Notes under the pieces: model-generated
What the model saw: only the letters and a program-made list of their open reading frames with translations
What the model was told of the DNA's origin: nothing
Databases searched by the model: none
Made by a program: the position numbers and the translations under genes
Origin: Chitinispirillaceae bacterium
GTDB taxonomy: Bacteria; Fibrobacterota; Chitinivibrionia; Chitinivibrionales; Chitinispirillaceae
NCBI GenBank assembly: GCA_016929415.1
Contig: JAFGIW010000003.1
Span: 28,057 to 92,056 of the forward strand
Direction: 5' to 3'
Length of the DNA: 64,000 bases
Shown: piece by piece, positions 7,411-14,892 of the stretch
How the letters are laid out: every line of letters begins with the position of its first letter
Position numbering within the stretch: position 1 is the first letter of the stretch

Positions 7411-7704
7411 ATGCCATTGGGTGACGGAACAGGACCGCGAGGTTTGGGGCCGGGTACGGGCCGAGGCCGCGGGGGGTGCAGAGGATTTTCTTATTCGCCT
7501 GTCGGTTTCGGGCCGCGCGGGATGGGGATTTTCGGAGCGATTATCCCGATTGCCGCGGCAATAGTGCGGGATCTGTCGAATTACAACGGGCTGCTGCGGT
7601 CTTTCAGTAGAAAGCTGTTGCCGAAAAAACAGATGGCTTTGGGAAGGCAGGTGAATGCGTCTTATACCGTAATTGATGAAGAAAAAAGTAAGGGGGGAGA
7701 CTAA
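7411..7704 (+). CDS. DUF5320-like glycine-rich protein
   Basis: A 97-residue protein opening with MPLGDGTGPRGLGPGTGRGRG, the glycine/arginine-rich N-terminus shared with the 5505 gene. A hydrophobic stretch follows (MGIFGAIIPIAAAIVRDL, about residues 46-63) that may associate with the membrane, then a basic C-terminus. First gene of the second sigma-54 operon; its stop overlaps the next start as TAATG. Function unknown; the shared N-terminus suggests a common partner with the other DUF5320-like proteins. Confidence 0.72.
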   Translation: MPLGDGTGPRGLGPGTGRGRGGCRGFSYSPVGFGPRGMGIFGAIIPIAAAIVRDLSNYNGLLRSFSRKLLPKKQMALGRQVNASYTVIDEEKSKGGD

Positions 7705-7973
7705 TGCCTACCTATGAATACAAGTGCGGCAGATGCGGGCACCGGTTTGAACAATTTCAAAACATGAGTGACACCCCTATTGAAGCGTGTCCCGAATGCG
7801 GCGGAAAGGTTGACCGGCTGCTTGGTACCGGCGCGGGCTTTTTAGTGAAGGGGAGCGGTTTTAATGCGTCGGACTATGCTGAAATATCACCCTCGAAGAC
7901 GCGTTGCGGAAGAAGCACGACCTGTTGCGGCCGCGAAACGCCGTGCGATAAGCCGCCGTGCGGTGATACTTAA
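7704..7973 (+). CDS. FmdB-type zinc-ribbon protein
   Basis: An 89-residue protein with the FmdB/CxxC_CxxC_SSSS signature: MPTYEYKCGRCGHRFE followed by ACPECGGKVDRL, giving two CxxC knuckles for zinc. The C-terminal part adds six more cysteines (RCGRSTTCCGRETPCDKPPC), more than the family needs and possibly a second metal site. Translation is coupled to the preceding gene by a one-base overlap. FmdB proteins are putative regulators; here the gene heads a thioredoxin-reductase cluster. Confidence 0.85.
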   Translation: MPTYEYKCGRCGHRFEQFQNMSDTPIEACPECGGKVDRLLGTGAGFLVKGSGFNASDYAEISPSKTRCGRSTTCCGRETPCDKPPCGDT

Positions 7974-7978
7974 AATAT

Positions 7979-8896
7979 ATGGAAAATGTCGTTATCGCCG
8001 GCAGCGGCCCGGCGGGATTGACCGCAGCAATATATGCGGCTCGTGGCGGATTGAATCCGCTTGTGTGCGAGGGATTGAGTCCCGGGGGACAGTTGACGGT
8101 TTCCGAATCGGTCGAAAACTTTCCGGGATTTTCAGATCCCGTATCCGGAACGGATATCATGAAAAAAATGAGGGAACAGGCACGCAGATTCGGGGCGCAA
8201 TTTAAAAAAGGCAGCGTAAACTCGGTAACGCAGTCGGATAATTGCTTTGACCTTTATGCCGATAAGGATCGTGTCAAGACAAAAACATTGATAATTGCCG
8301 CCGGCGCCGAAGCGCGGCGTCTTGACGTTCCGGGAGAGGCGCGGTTTTACGGCCGCGGCGTTTCAGGCTGTGCGATTTGTGACGGAAATTTTTTCCGTGA
8401 CAAGGACGTGCTTGTCGTCGTCGGCGGCAATACCGCAATACAGGATGCGATATTTTTAAGCGCAATAGCAGCCAAAGTGACAACCATCCACCGACGCAGC
8501 CATTTTCGCGCCGATGCCTGTGAAATCGACAGGGTAAAAAAGATCCCGAATATACAGTGGCTTGCGCCGTGGGTTGTTGAAGAGATCCGGGGAAACGATG
8601 TGGTGTCCGGGGCTGTTCTCAGAAATTCTGAAAGCGAGGAAGAGCGTACAATCTCCTGTGACGGCATTTTTGTCGCCATCGGGCATACTCCGAAAACCGA
8701 GGCGTTCAGGGGCATGGTGGAAATGGACAACGAAGGATATATCAAAGTACATGCGAAATCAACCGCAACAACGACGCAGGGCATTTTCGCCTGCGGCGAC
8801 GTGTGCGATTCAATTTACCGGCAGGCAGTCGTGGCCGCGGGCCAGGGGTGTATGGCTGCGCTTGATGTTCAACGCTATCTGAGAAAGGAGATTTGA
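7979..8896 (+). CDS. trxB: Thioredoxin reductase family protein
   Basis: A 305-residue flavoprotein of the low-molecular-weight thioredoxin reductase family. It has the FAD motif GSGPAGLTAAIYAAR (about 8-22), active site CAICDG (about 132-137), the HRRSHFRA block typical of NADPH binding, and the C-terminal GIFACGDVCD FAD motif. The nucleotide motif reads VVVGGNTAIQDA, with valine replacing the first glycine of the usual GGGDSA. The electron donor could therefore differ from NADPH. The gene starts six bases after the FmdB stop and is followed after one base by a thioredoxin-like gene, its likely partner. Confidence 0.9.
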   Translation: MENVVIAGSGPAGLTAAIYAARGGLNPLVCEGLSPGGQLTVSESVENFPGFSDPVSGTDIMKKMREQARRFGAQFKKGSVNSVTQSDNCFDLYADKDRVKTKTLIIAAGAEARRLDVPGEARFYGRGVSGCAICDGNFFRDKDVLVVVGGNTAIQDAIFLSAIAAKVTTIHRRSHFRADACEIDRVKKIPNIQWLAPWVVEEIRGNDVVSGAVLRNSESEEERTISCDGIFVAIGHTPKTEAFRGMVEMDNEGYIKVHAKSTATTTQGIFACGDVCDSIYRQAVVAAGQGCMAALDVQRYLRKEI

Positions 8897-8897
8897 C

Positions 8898-9254
8898 ATG
8901 CTGCAAACTGACCTTAAACATGTGACTACCGAAGAGGAAGCGAAAAGACTGATCGGGGAGAATCCTTTTGTCATGATGTGCTGCGGTCGTATGGGGCCGA
9001 TGTGCATTCCCGTTTATGAAATAATGCACCAACTTGAAACGCGATATTCTCATGTCGTTTTCGGGGACATGGATTTCGATATGCCGGAGGCACGATTCAT
9101 TAAAGTACTGCCGGAATGCCGTTCGTTCATGGGGCTGCCGTTTACCGTTTATTTCAAGAACGGTAACGTTGTCCGCGCGACGTCAAGCATTCAAACCGAG
9201 GACGAGATTGTCGCAATACTTGATGAGGAATTTTCGGAGGGCATAAAAAAATGA
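8898..9254 (+). CDS. Atypical thioredoxin-fold protein
   Basis: A 118-residue protein with a thioredoxin-like layout, but the active-site helix reads MMCCGRMGPMCIPVYEI: two adjacent cysteines, then a third after six residues, instead of CxxC. A Leu-Pro cis-proline loop (GLPFTVYFKNGNVV) is present. The gene follows trxB by one base with AAGGAG before its start, so it is probably the reductase's redox partner. Related proteins with this CGRxGPMC motif occur next to trxB in anaerobes. Its stop overlaps the next start (ATGA). Confidence 0.8.
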   Translation: MLQTDLKHVTTEEEAKRLIGENPFVMMCCGRMGPMCIPVYEIMHQLETRYSHVVFGDMDFDMPEARFIKVLPECRSFMGLPFTVYFKNGNVVRATSSIQTEDEIVAILDEEFSEGIKK

Positions 9255-9454
9255 CGCGGACATTCAAAGCGAATGAAATAGAATCCGGTTATCACCCGTC
9301 GGGGTACAAAATCGACAAGACCGCCCCACCGATGGATTTTTATACAAAATGGAAAATCGACGACACGGGCGAGTGGCATGACCCCGTACCGGTTTGTTTC
9401 GATTCGATGCCGGCTGAAGGTTGGTATAAATATGAAGGATCGTCAAAGGGCTGA
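9251..9454 (+). CDS. Hypothetical protein in thioredoxin reductase operon
   Basis: A 67-residue polar protein with one cysteine near its end (PVPVCFDSMP), several tryptophans and no membrane helix. ATG overlaps the preceding stop by four bases, so it is translated as part of the operon. I do not recognise the family. The position right after the atypical thioredoxin suggests an accessory role in the same redox chain. Confidence 0.6.
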   Translation: MTRTFKANEIESGYHPSGYKIDKTAPPMDFYTKWKIDDTGEWHDPVPVCFDSMPAEGWYKYEGSSKG

Positions 9455-9485
9455 AACAAGGCATGAAACTCGCGAAAGGATTATT

Positions 9486-9641
9486 GTGGATACGAAGCTG
9501 AAAGTGGTGATAATCGGTTGCTCGGGGGCGGGGGCGCTTGCGGCGCTCCGGTGCGCGTGGCAGTCGGAATTGTCGCCCGACCCGGGAAGGGAGCCGATCG
9601 CCCTGGCGGCGGCGTATGCCGCGGAGATGCTTCGGCGGTAA
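9486..9641 (+). pseudogene. Truncated FAD/NAD-binding Rossmann fragment
   Basis: From GTG 9486, behind AAAGGA (9474-9480), the frame encodes 51 residues. The first part, KLKVVIIGCSGAGALAALRC, is a beta-alpha dinucleotide-binding motif like the N-terminus of CoA-disulfide-reductase or NADH-oxidase flavoproteins. The rest (PIALAAAYAAEMLRR) does not continue that fold and the frame stops at 9641. A deletion fusing the two ends of a longer gene is likely. ATG 9432 is an alternative upstream start that overlaps the preceding gene. Confidence 0.4.
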
Positions 9642-9672
9642 GATAGACGAAAAATAACAGGAGGTAACTGCT

Positions 9673-9849
9673 ATGCCGATTTATGAGTATTCATGCAGGG
9701 ATTGCGGAAAGAAATTTGAGGAATTGGTGTCATCGGGTGCGAAAGAAAATCCCCCGTGTCCTTCGTGCAGTTCGACGCGAACGGAAAAAAGGATCTCTGC
9801 ATTCAGCTCTGTTGGAACGTCATCATGCGGGTCTTCGGGGTTTTCGTGA
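9673..9849 (+). CDS. Short FmdB-type zinc-ribbon protein
   Basis: A 58-residue frame from ATG 9673 behind AGGAGG (9659-9664): MPIYEYSCRDCGKKFEELV, then PCPSCSSTRTEKRIS and a serine/glycine-rich tail with one cysteine (SSCGSSGF). The two CxxC knuckles and the opening MPxYEYxCxxCGxxFE are the FmdB family signature. It is the second FmdB-type gene of this region, after 7704-7973, and probably the last gene of the sigma-54 operon that starts at 7411. Confidence 0.85.
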   Translation: MPIYEYSCRDCGKKFEELVSSGAKENPPCPSCSSTRTEKRISAFSSVGTSSCGSSGFS

Positions 9850-9889
9850 GCGACGAAATAAGAGGCCGGTCAGGCTTCACGACGCACTG

Positions 9890-9934
9890 AAAAGCTTGTC
9901 ATTGTTACCGTCGAGATTTTTTTAACAAGCTTTT
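9890..9934 (+). terminator. Inverted repeat, possible terminator
   Basis: AAAAGCTTGT (9890-9899) and ACAAGCTTTT (9925-9934) form a 10-bp perfect inverted repeat with a 25-base spacer containing a run of seven T. It separates the FmdB gene from the flavin protein gene. The large loop and low GC make it a weak terminator. Confidence 0.35.
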
Positions 9935-9975
9935 ACTTCAAACTCAAACAGCGGAATTGAAAGGAGGATAGGGTC

Positions 9976-10353
9976 GTGGTAAAACTACCCGAATTAGTAA
10001 GCGAACAATGGAATAACCGGGAAGGTCCCATCGTGTTTACAACGGTCGATGGAAACGGAGTCCCCAATTCCATTTACGCGGGTATCGCAAAGAAGCTCGA
10101 AGACGGAAGGATCCTGGTCGTCGACAATTATTTCGACAAGACGAAAAAGAACATACTGAAAGGAACGGTAGGTTCGGTTCTGTTCATTACGAAAGACCGC
10201 AAATCTTTCCAGGTAAAAGGGCCCGTCGAATACCACAAGGATGATGAAATACACGCGCAGCTGAAAACCTGGGTCGATCCCAAATATCCGGCGGTGGGCG
10301 CCGCCGTGGTGAATGTGGAACAGGTTTACAGCGGCGCCGAACGGTTGCTGTAG
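9976..10353 (+). CDS. Pyridoxamine 5'-phosphate oxidase-like flavin-binding protein
   Basis: A 125-residue split-barrel protein of the PNPOx-like superfamily, which binds FMN or a similar cofactor. Recognisable blocks are GPIVFTTVDGNGVPNSIYAG (residues 17-36), RILVVDNYFDKTKKNI and GSVLFITKDRKSFQVKGPVEY. The start is GTG behind AAGGAGG (9961-9967). Such small proteins are frequent in anaerobes and are usually of unknown substrate; electron transfer or nitro/quinone reduction is possible. Confidence 0.82.
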   Translation: MVKLPELVSEQWNNREGPIVFTTVDGNGVPNSIYAGIAKKLEDGRILVVDNYFDKTKKNILKGTVGSVLFITKDRKSFQVKGPVEYHKDDEIHAQLKTWVDPKYPAVGAAVVNVEQVYSGAERLL

Positions 10354-10407
10354 GGGAATATCGATGGTTCACTACCGGGAGTATAAACCTTTTACAGGGA
10401 AAAAAAG

Positions 10408-11352
10408 ATGACAATGGCCGCACATTCGGGTGGCTTCCGCATTTTCGGACCCGTGCCCTCGCGACGGCTGGGGCACTCGCTCGGCATTGATCTGGTGCCG
10501 TTTAAAACATGCTCATACGACTGCTTATACTGCCAGCTTGGCCGTACGACACTGAAAACCCTTGAGCGTAAAGAGTATGTTTCCGTGGAGGAAATCATCG
10601 GGCAACTGGGAGAGAAACTGCAGCATAATCCGCCTGTCGACTACATCACCCTGTCGGGTTCCGGCGAACCGACCCTGTATTCCGGAACCGCGGAGCTGAT
10701 CGGGCGTATCAAAAGCATGACGGATATTCCCGTCGCGGTACTCACCAACGGTTCGTTGCTGTGGGACAAAACCGTCCGTGACGGTCTTCTGAAGGCCGAC
10801 CTTGTCATACCGTCGCTTGACGCCGGCAATGACCCTCTGTTTCAATTCGTGAACCGGCCGTGTCCGGGGATCACGTTTGACAAAATGGTTGCCGGCATCA
10901 GGCAATTCAGGCAGGGATTCGGGGGCGCTCTATGGCTTGAGGTTTTTCTGCTTGACGGCATTTCGGCAACCCGGGCCGCCGTTGAAGAGATCGCACTCCG
11001 TGCGCGTCATATTTCGCCGGATAAAGTGCAGCTCAATACGGTATCGCGTCCTCCATGCGAAAAGACGGCCCGTGCGGTTCCGAAAGCGCGGATGCAGCGA
11101 TTCGCGGAAATGTTCGATGAACACGCGGAGGTTATCGCCGATTACAGGAATATCCACGGGGAAAGCGGGTTCGCCGCATCCCGTGAAGCGGTGCTCGAAC
11201 TTATCCGCAGGAGACCCTGCACGCTGGAAGACGTGTCCGGAGGACTGTCGATTCATCGAAACGAGGCCGTAAAGCATCTGGAGCATCTGGTGCATGAAGA
11301 CCGTATCACGGTCGTGGCGCAGGGAGAGGGCAGCTACTACCGGGTGAAATGA
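10408..11352 (+). CDS. Radical SAM protein with C-terminal winged helix
   Basis: A 314-residue radical SAM enzyme. The cluster motif CSYDCLYCQ (Cys35, Cys39, Cys42) follows the family opening FGPVPSRRLGHSLGID, and LSGSGEPTL is the SAM-binding GGE-like motif. Residues about 245-314 form a winged-helix-like domain (SREAVLELIRRRPCTLEDVSGGLSIHRNEAVKHLE in part). This architecture is common in bacteria and archaea, and the reaction is not known. It is followed 19 bases later by the CcmH/DsbA-like gene. Confidence 0.85.
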   Translation: MTMAAHSGGFRIFGPVPSRRLGHSLGIDLVPFKTCSYDCLYCQLGRTTLKTLERKEYVSVEEIIGQLGEKLQHNPPVDYITLSGSGEPTLYSGTAELIGRIKSMTDIPVAVLTNGSLLWDKTVRDGLLKADLVIPSLDAGNDPLFQFVNRPCPGITFDKMVAGIRQFRQGFGGALWLEVFLLDGISATRAAVEEIALRARHISPDKVQLNTVSRPPCEKTARAVPKARMQRFAEMFDEHAEVIADYRNIHGESGFAASREAVLELIRRRPCTLEDVSGGLSIHRNEAVKHLEHLVHEDRITVVAQGEGSYYRVK

Positions 11353-11371
11353 TGCGTTAAAAGGTCTTAAC

Positions 11372-12199
11372 ATGCGATATTTCTTCTGCAGTCTTATTGT
11401 GGTGTGCTGCGCATGCGGTTCTTACGGCTGCTATTGCGACTCGCTCGACACGGCCGGCCGGGAAATCCTTTTGAAAGTCCAACGGACTTTTCTTTTGCCG
11501 GTATGCGGCGATGCGACGCTTGAAGAACGTATGCACGATCCCTCATCGTGCGCATTGGGGCCAAGGCTCTCCGAATTTGCATGCTGGTTGACGGGAAGCG
11601 GCAGAGATTCGGCCTTTATCGCAGAAAAACTTTTTGAACGGTGTAAGAGCCTCACTTCGGAGCGGCGATACGACATCGACTGTTCGCTTTTCGAACCGGC
11701 CGGGGATTCGGCGGCGCCCATCGTCATCGGGATATATATCTCTATCGGATGTCCCTGGTGCAAGCAGGTATGCGACTATCTCTACGATTCGGTCACCGCG
11801 GGTTCGCTTAAAGGCAAGGCGCGGTTGTGCGTCAAGCTGCTGTCGGCAAGCGATCGGGATATGGCCCTGCTTGCGGCAAACGAATGCGGGGTGTTCTGGA
11901 AATATATGCAACGGTTGGCTGCAATCGAAGAACGGCTTGACGAGAATGTGCTTTACAACGCCGCCGACGGCATGGGCATACGGCTGCGGCGGTTCAAGGC
12001 CGCGATGCGAAACAAAAAGCTTCGCGAACGCGCTATGGCATCGAGAAAAGAGGGCCTGGACAACGGCGTGAAAGGGACGCCGACGCTTTTTATCAACGGA
12101 CGCCGGTACGACAGTTACAATCACCCGGCGTGGATCATGGATGCGGTTGACTATGAATACCGACGGACTGCGGCCGGCCCGGAAAGGAGCCCGAAGTGA
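11372..12199 (+). CDS. Exported CcmH-like/DsbA-like fusion protein
   Basis: A 275-residue exported protein. A hydrophobic, cysteine-rich leader (about 1-20) suggests a signal peptide or lipoprotein anchor. Residues about 30-100 resemble the N-terminal CcmH-like cysteine module (FLLPVCGDATLEE, SCALGPRLSEFACWL). Residues about 115-265 form a DsbA-like thioredoxin fold with CPWC at 127-130 and the cis-Pro loop KGTPTLFINGRRY. Thiol-disulfide exchange outside the cytoplasm is likely. Its stop overlaps the GTG start of the methyltransferase gene. Confidence 0.75.
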   Translation: MRYFFCSLIVVCCACGSYGCYCDSLDTAGREILLKVQRTFLLPVCGDATLEERMHDPSSCALGPRLSEFACWLTGSGRDSAFIAEKLFERCKSLTSERRYDIDCSLFEPAGDSAAPIVIGIYISIGCPWCKQVCDYLYDSVTAGSLKGKARLCVKLLSASDRDMALLAANECGVFWKYMQRLAAIEERLDENVLYNAADGMGIRLRRFKAAMRNKKLRERAMASRKEGLDNGVKGTPTLFINGRRYDSYNHPAWIMDAVDYEYRRTAAGPERSPK

Positions 12200-12822
12200 G
12201 CGTCTTCGATTTACCCGTCAATGTAACGAGGTACGAAGCATGGTTCAAAAAAAACCCCTCCGTGTTTGAGTCAGAAGTCGCGGCAATAAAAGAATTGCTT
12301 CCCGGCGGTACGGGATTCGAGGTGGGTATCGGAACCGGAATATTTGCCGAAAAGCTCGGAATCCGCATGGGAAACGACCCATCCGGGGAAATGCTGAAAA
12401 TAGCCCGTGATCGCGGCCGGCTGGTATATCATTGCAAAGGCGACTGCCTTCCGTTTCATGACGGGTTTTTTGACTACACGCTCATGGTGACCACGATCTG
12501 TTTTCTCGACGATCCGGCCGCGGTGCTTCGGGAGTGCGGGCGGGTGACAAAGCGCAACGGAGCGATCGTTGTTGCCATTGTCGATGGCAATAGCCTGACG
12601 GGGAAATCCTACCGCAGCTGCGCCTCGCGTTCCATGTTCTACAGGGATGCCGTATTTTATTCGGTGGATCAAGTGAAAAAAATGCTCGTGCGGACCGGGT
12701 TTGCGGTCGACAATGTCCGGCAGACGCTGTTCGGGCCTTTGACGGGTATTACCGAAGTGCAGCCGTCGCGGGAGGGCTTTGGAGAGGGGGCTTTCGTGGT
12801 CATGCGGGCAATGAGAAATTGA
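12196..12822 (+). CDS. Class I SAM-dependent methyltransferase
   Basis: A 208-residue small methyltransferase of the Methyltransf_11 type. Motif I is GFEVGIGTGIFAEKLG (about 39-54), with NDPSGEMLKIAR as motif II and DYTLMVTTICFLDD as the post-motif block. GTG 12196 overlaps the upstream stop (GTGA), so the two genes are coupled. The substrate is unknown; coupling to a disulfide-handling protein suggests a small thiol or metal species but does not show it. Confidence 0.8.
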   Translation: MSVFDLPVNVTRYEAWFKKNPSVFESEVAAIKELLPGGTGFEVGIGTGIFAEKLGIRMGNDPSGEMLKIARDRGRLVYHCKGDCLPFHDGFFDYTLMVTTICFLDDPAAVLRECGRVTKRNGAIVVAIVDGNSLTGKSYRSCASRSMFYRDAVFYSVDQVKKMLVRTGFAVDNVRQTLFGPLTGITEVQPSREGFGEGAFVVMRAMRN

Positions 12823-12858
12823 AAAAATAACCGCCCGCACAATCCGATTTTTTTGCTT

Positions 12859-14187
12859 TTATGGCGGTGAAATGCCGAACGACCGCATTTTCCTGTACAG
12901 CGTGCTCCGGTGCATGCCGAGTGTTTGCGCCGATTTCCCGCGGTCCCAGTTGTTGCGCCTGAGGGTCGCGGCCAGATGGGCGGCCTCGATTCCCTTTATT
13001 GATTCTTTGCTGAAAACGATTGTGTCCGAAGAAGCTACCCCGCCGAATATTTCCGGAAGATTACGCGGTTGTATGTATCCCTGCCGGCACATGACAAAGG
13101 CATGTTCGATGGTGTTCTCCAGTTCCCGGACATTGCCCGGGAAATCATACGCCATGAGCCGGGCCATGGTTTCCTCTTCGACCCCCCTTATCCGTTTATG
13201 CTGTTTTTTGTTGAGTTCGTAGATGAAATAATCAACAAGAACCGGAATGTCCTCTTTTCGTTCACGGAGGGGCGGAAGGGTCAGCGTGATGACGTTAAGC
13301 CGGTAGTAAAGGTCCTGCCTGAACCGGCTCCTGCGGACCATGTCATGGAGATTCCGGTTGGTCGCGGCGATTATCCGCACGTCCGCGTATTCGCTTTTCC
13401 TGCTTCCCAGGGGCTCGTAGGTTTTGTCCTGTATGACGCGAAGCAGTTTAACCTGCATTGACGGCGAGGTGTCGCCGATCTCATCGAGCAGTATGGTGCC
13501 GCCTGCGGCGGAGGCGAACCGGCCCGGCTTGTCGATTTTTGCATCGGTAAACGCCCCCTTTTTATAGCCGAACAGTTCAGATTCCAGAAGATTTTCGGGC
13601 AGCGCGCCGCAGTTTACGCCGATGAAAGGTTTGTCCTTCCGGTGGCTGAAATCATGTATGGAGCGCGCGAACACCTCTTTTCCCGTGCCGCTTTCCCCCT
13701 GAAGAAGCACAGTGCTGCTGCTTTCGGCGATGAGCGGAAGGTTGGCGATCAGTTTCTGCAGCACCGGACTGATCGTGATGATGTTGTGGTGCTGATGAAC
13801 GGAAAGGCGCGTGCGGTATTCAGCCTCCTCACATGAAATGTCGCGGAATGTCTCGATGGCCCCGGCCGCATTGCCGTCGGCGTCACGAAGTACTGTCGTG
13901 GCGATTGACAGGTTTTTTTTGATCCCGGCTGCATTGATCATGGTGACCGGCCGTTCAGAAAACAGCTCTCCGGTGGCGAGCGTCCTGCGGAGCGGGCAAT
14001 TCCGGCCGCAGCAGTCGGCACGTAAAACCTCCCAGCAGAGCCTGCCGATAGCCTGCTTCTTGCCGGTTGCCGTTATCGTTTCCGCCGCCCGGTTGAAAAA
14101 CGTTATCCGGCTGTTTTTATCGACCGCAAAAACGCCCTCCTGAATCGTGTCAAGGAGTCGGAGAAGCTCTTCCTGGGTCCACGACAT
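12859..14187 (-). CDS. PAS-domain sigma-54-dependent activator (paralogue of 2476-3828)
   Basis: A 442-residue enhancer-binding protein with the same PAS-AAA-Fis layout as the gene at 2476. Walker A is GESGTGKE, Walker B GGTILLDEIGD and the sigma-54 contact loop again GAFTDA. The PAS cysteines are at residues 51, 59, 60 and 64 (CWEVLRADCCGRNC), the same positions as in the paralogue, so the cysteine group is likely functional. The C-terminal helix-turn-helix is NNWDRGKSAQTLGMHRSTLYR. It is divergent from the NifX-like gene at 14511, its probable target. Confidence 0.93.
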   Translation of the reverse strand: MSWTQEELLRLLDTIQEGVFAVDKNSRITFFNRAAETITATGKKQAIGRLCWEVLRADCCGRNCPLRRTLATGELFSERPVTMINAAGIKKNLSIATTVLRDADGNAAGAIETFRDISCEEAEYRTRLSVHQHHNIITISPVLQKLIANLPLIAESSSTVLLQGESGTGKEVFARSIHDFSHRKDKPFIGVNCGALPENLLESELFGYKKGAFTDAKIDKPGRFASAAGGTILLDEIGDTSPSMQVKLLRVIQDKTYEPLGSRKSEYADVRIIAATNRNLHDMVRRSRFRQDLYYRLNVITLTLPPLRERKEDIPVLVDYFIYELNKKQHKRIRGVEEETMARLMAYDFPGNVRELENTIEHAFVMCRQGYIQPRNLPEIFGGVASSDTIVFSKESIKGIEAAHLAATLRRNNWDRGKSAQTLGMHRSTLYRKMRSFGISPP

Positions 14188-14248
14188 AATAAAAATCTTT
14201 TCGTTTATAGTGGTGGCTACAACGGAAAAATAAATTATCGATATTTGT

Positions 14249-14264
14249 GTTGCAACGGTGCAAC
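14249..14264 (+). promoter_or_regulatory. Palindrome upstream of NifX-like gene
   Basis: GTTGCA-ACGG-TGCAAC is a perfect 6-bp inverted repeat about 160-175 bp upstream of the -24/-12-like sequence at 14424. The distance mirrors that of the 4642 palindrome to the 4811 promoter. It lies between the divergent activator and NifX-like genes and could be the activator's binding site. Confidence 0.45.
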
Positions 14265-14423
14265 GTTTATATCTATCAATGTCTCATCTTTGCGACAATT
14301 ATATTAGAGGGATCTGCAGGTATCGGTCAGCTGATTTCCGGAATGAATGTGAAAAAGCCGATTTGCCTCCTGAATCGGCCATTTTACGTAACCTTGTCCG
14401 GTAACTGTCGATTTTTTTCGAAT

Positions 14424-14438
14424 GTGCACGATTATTGC
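14424..14438 (+). promoter_or_regulatory. Near-consensus sigma-54 promoter
   Basis: GTGCACGATTATTGC matches GGCACG-N4-TTGC except that the first G of the -25/-24 GG pair is T; GCACG and TTGC are at exact spacing (GC at 14437-14438). It lies about 70 bp before the NifX-like gene at 14511. The mismatch at a conserved base lowers confidence. Between 14188 and 14510 I see only this element and the palindrome at 14249. Confidence 0.55.
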
Positions 14439-14510
14439 GTGAACAATCTCCTTAATGTTTGAATGGGAAATTTCCGGTTATTGAGGTAATGGATTCAGGC
14501 TGGGGCTGTG

Positions 14511-14870
14511 ATGAGAATCGCCGTGGCAATCGACGGAACACGTGTATCGACGGTATTCGATTTTACCGAAAAGCTGGTGCTTGTGGAGGTTGAAGGAGGA
14601 GCGATCACAGGTATACGTGAAATCCATTTTCCAGAAAAAATCGTATCGCTGCGTGTCGCGCGTCTTAAAAATCTCAAAGTCGACACCCTAATCTGCGGGG
14701 CAATATCGGAGCCCGCCGCCATGATGATCCGTCATTGCGGGATACGTCTCGTGCAGGGTATTTCGGGGGAAATTGAAAATGTAGTGGAAGCTTTCATCAA
14801 AGGAATAATAGAAAACTCACGCTTTTTCCTTCCGGGTTTCGGGCACCCCTCGGGGGAAATGCATAAATAA
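14511..14870 (+). CDS. NifX-type iron-molybdenum cofactor family protein
   Basis: A 119-residue single-domain relative of the 4855 gene. It starts MRIAVAIDGTRVSTVFDF and contains LRVARLKNLKVDTLICGAISE and MIRHCGIRLVQGISGEIE, matching the same blocks of the family. ATG 14511 has a weak TGGGG ribosome binding site; GTG 14508 is an in-frame alternative. It is divergent from a sigma-54 activator and heads a run of genes including panD. A role in binding iron-sulfur or other metal clusters is the family expectation. Confidence 0.82.
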   Translation: MRIAVAIDGTRVSTVFDFTEKLVLVEVEGGAITGIREIHFPEKIVSLRVARLKNLKVDTLICGAISEPAAMMIRHCGIRLVQGISGEIENVVEAFIKGIIENSRFFLPGFGHPSGEMHK

Positions 14871-14892
14871 ATTCCACAGGGGATACACGGTC

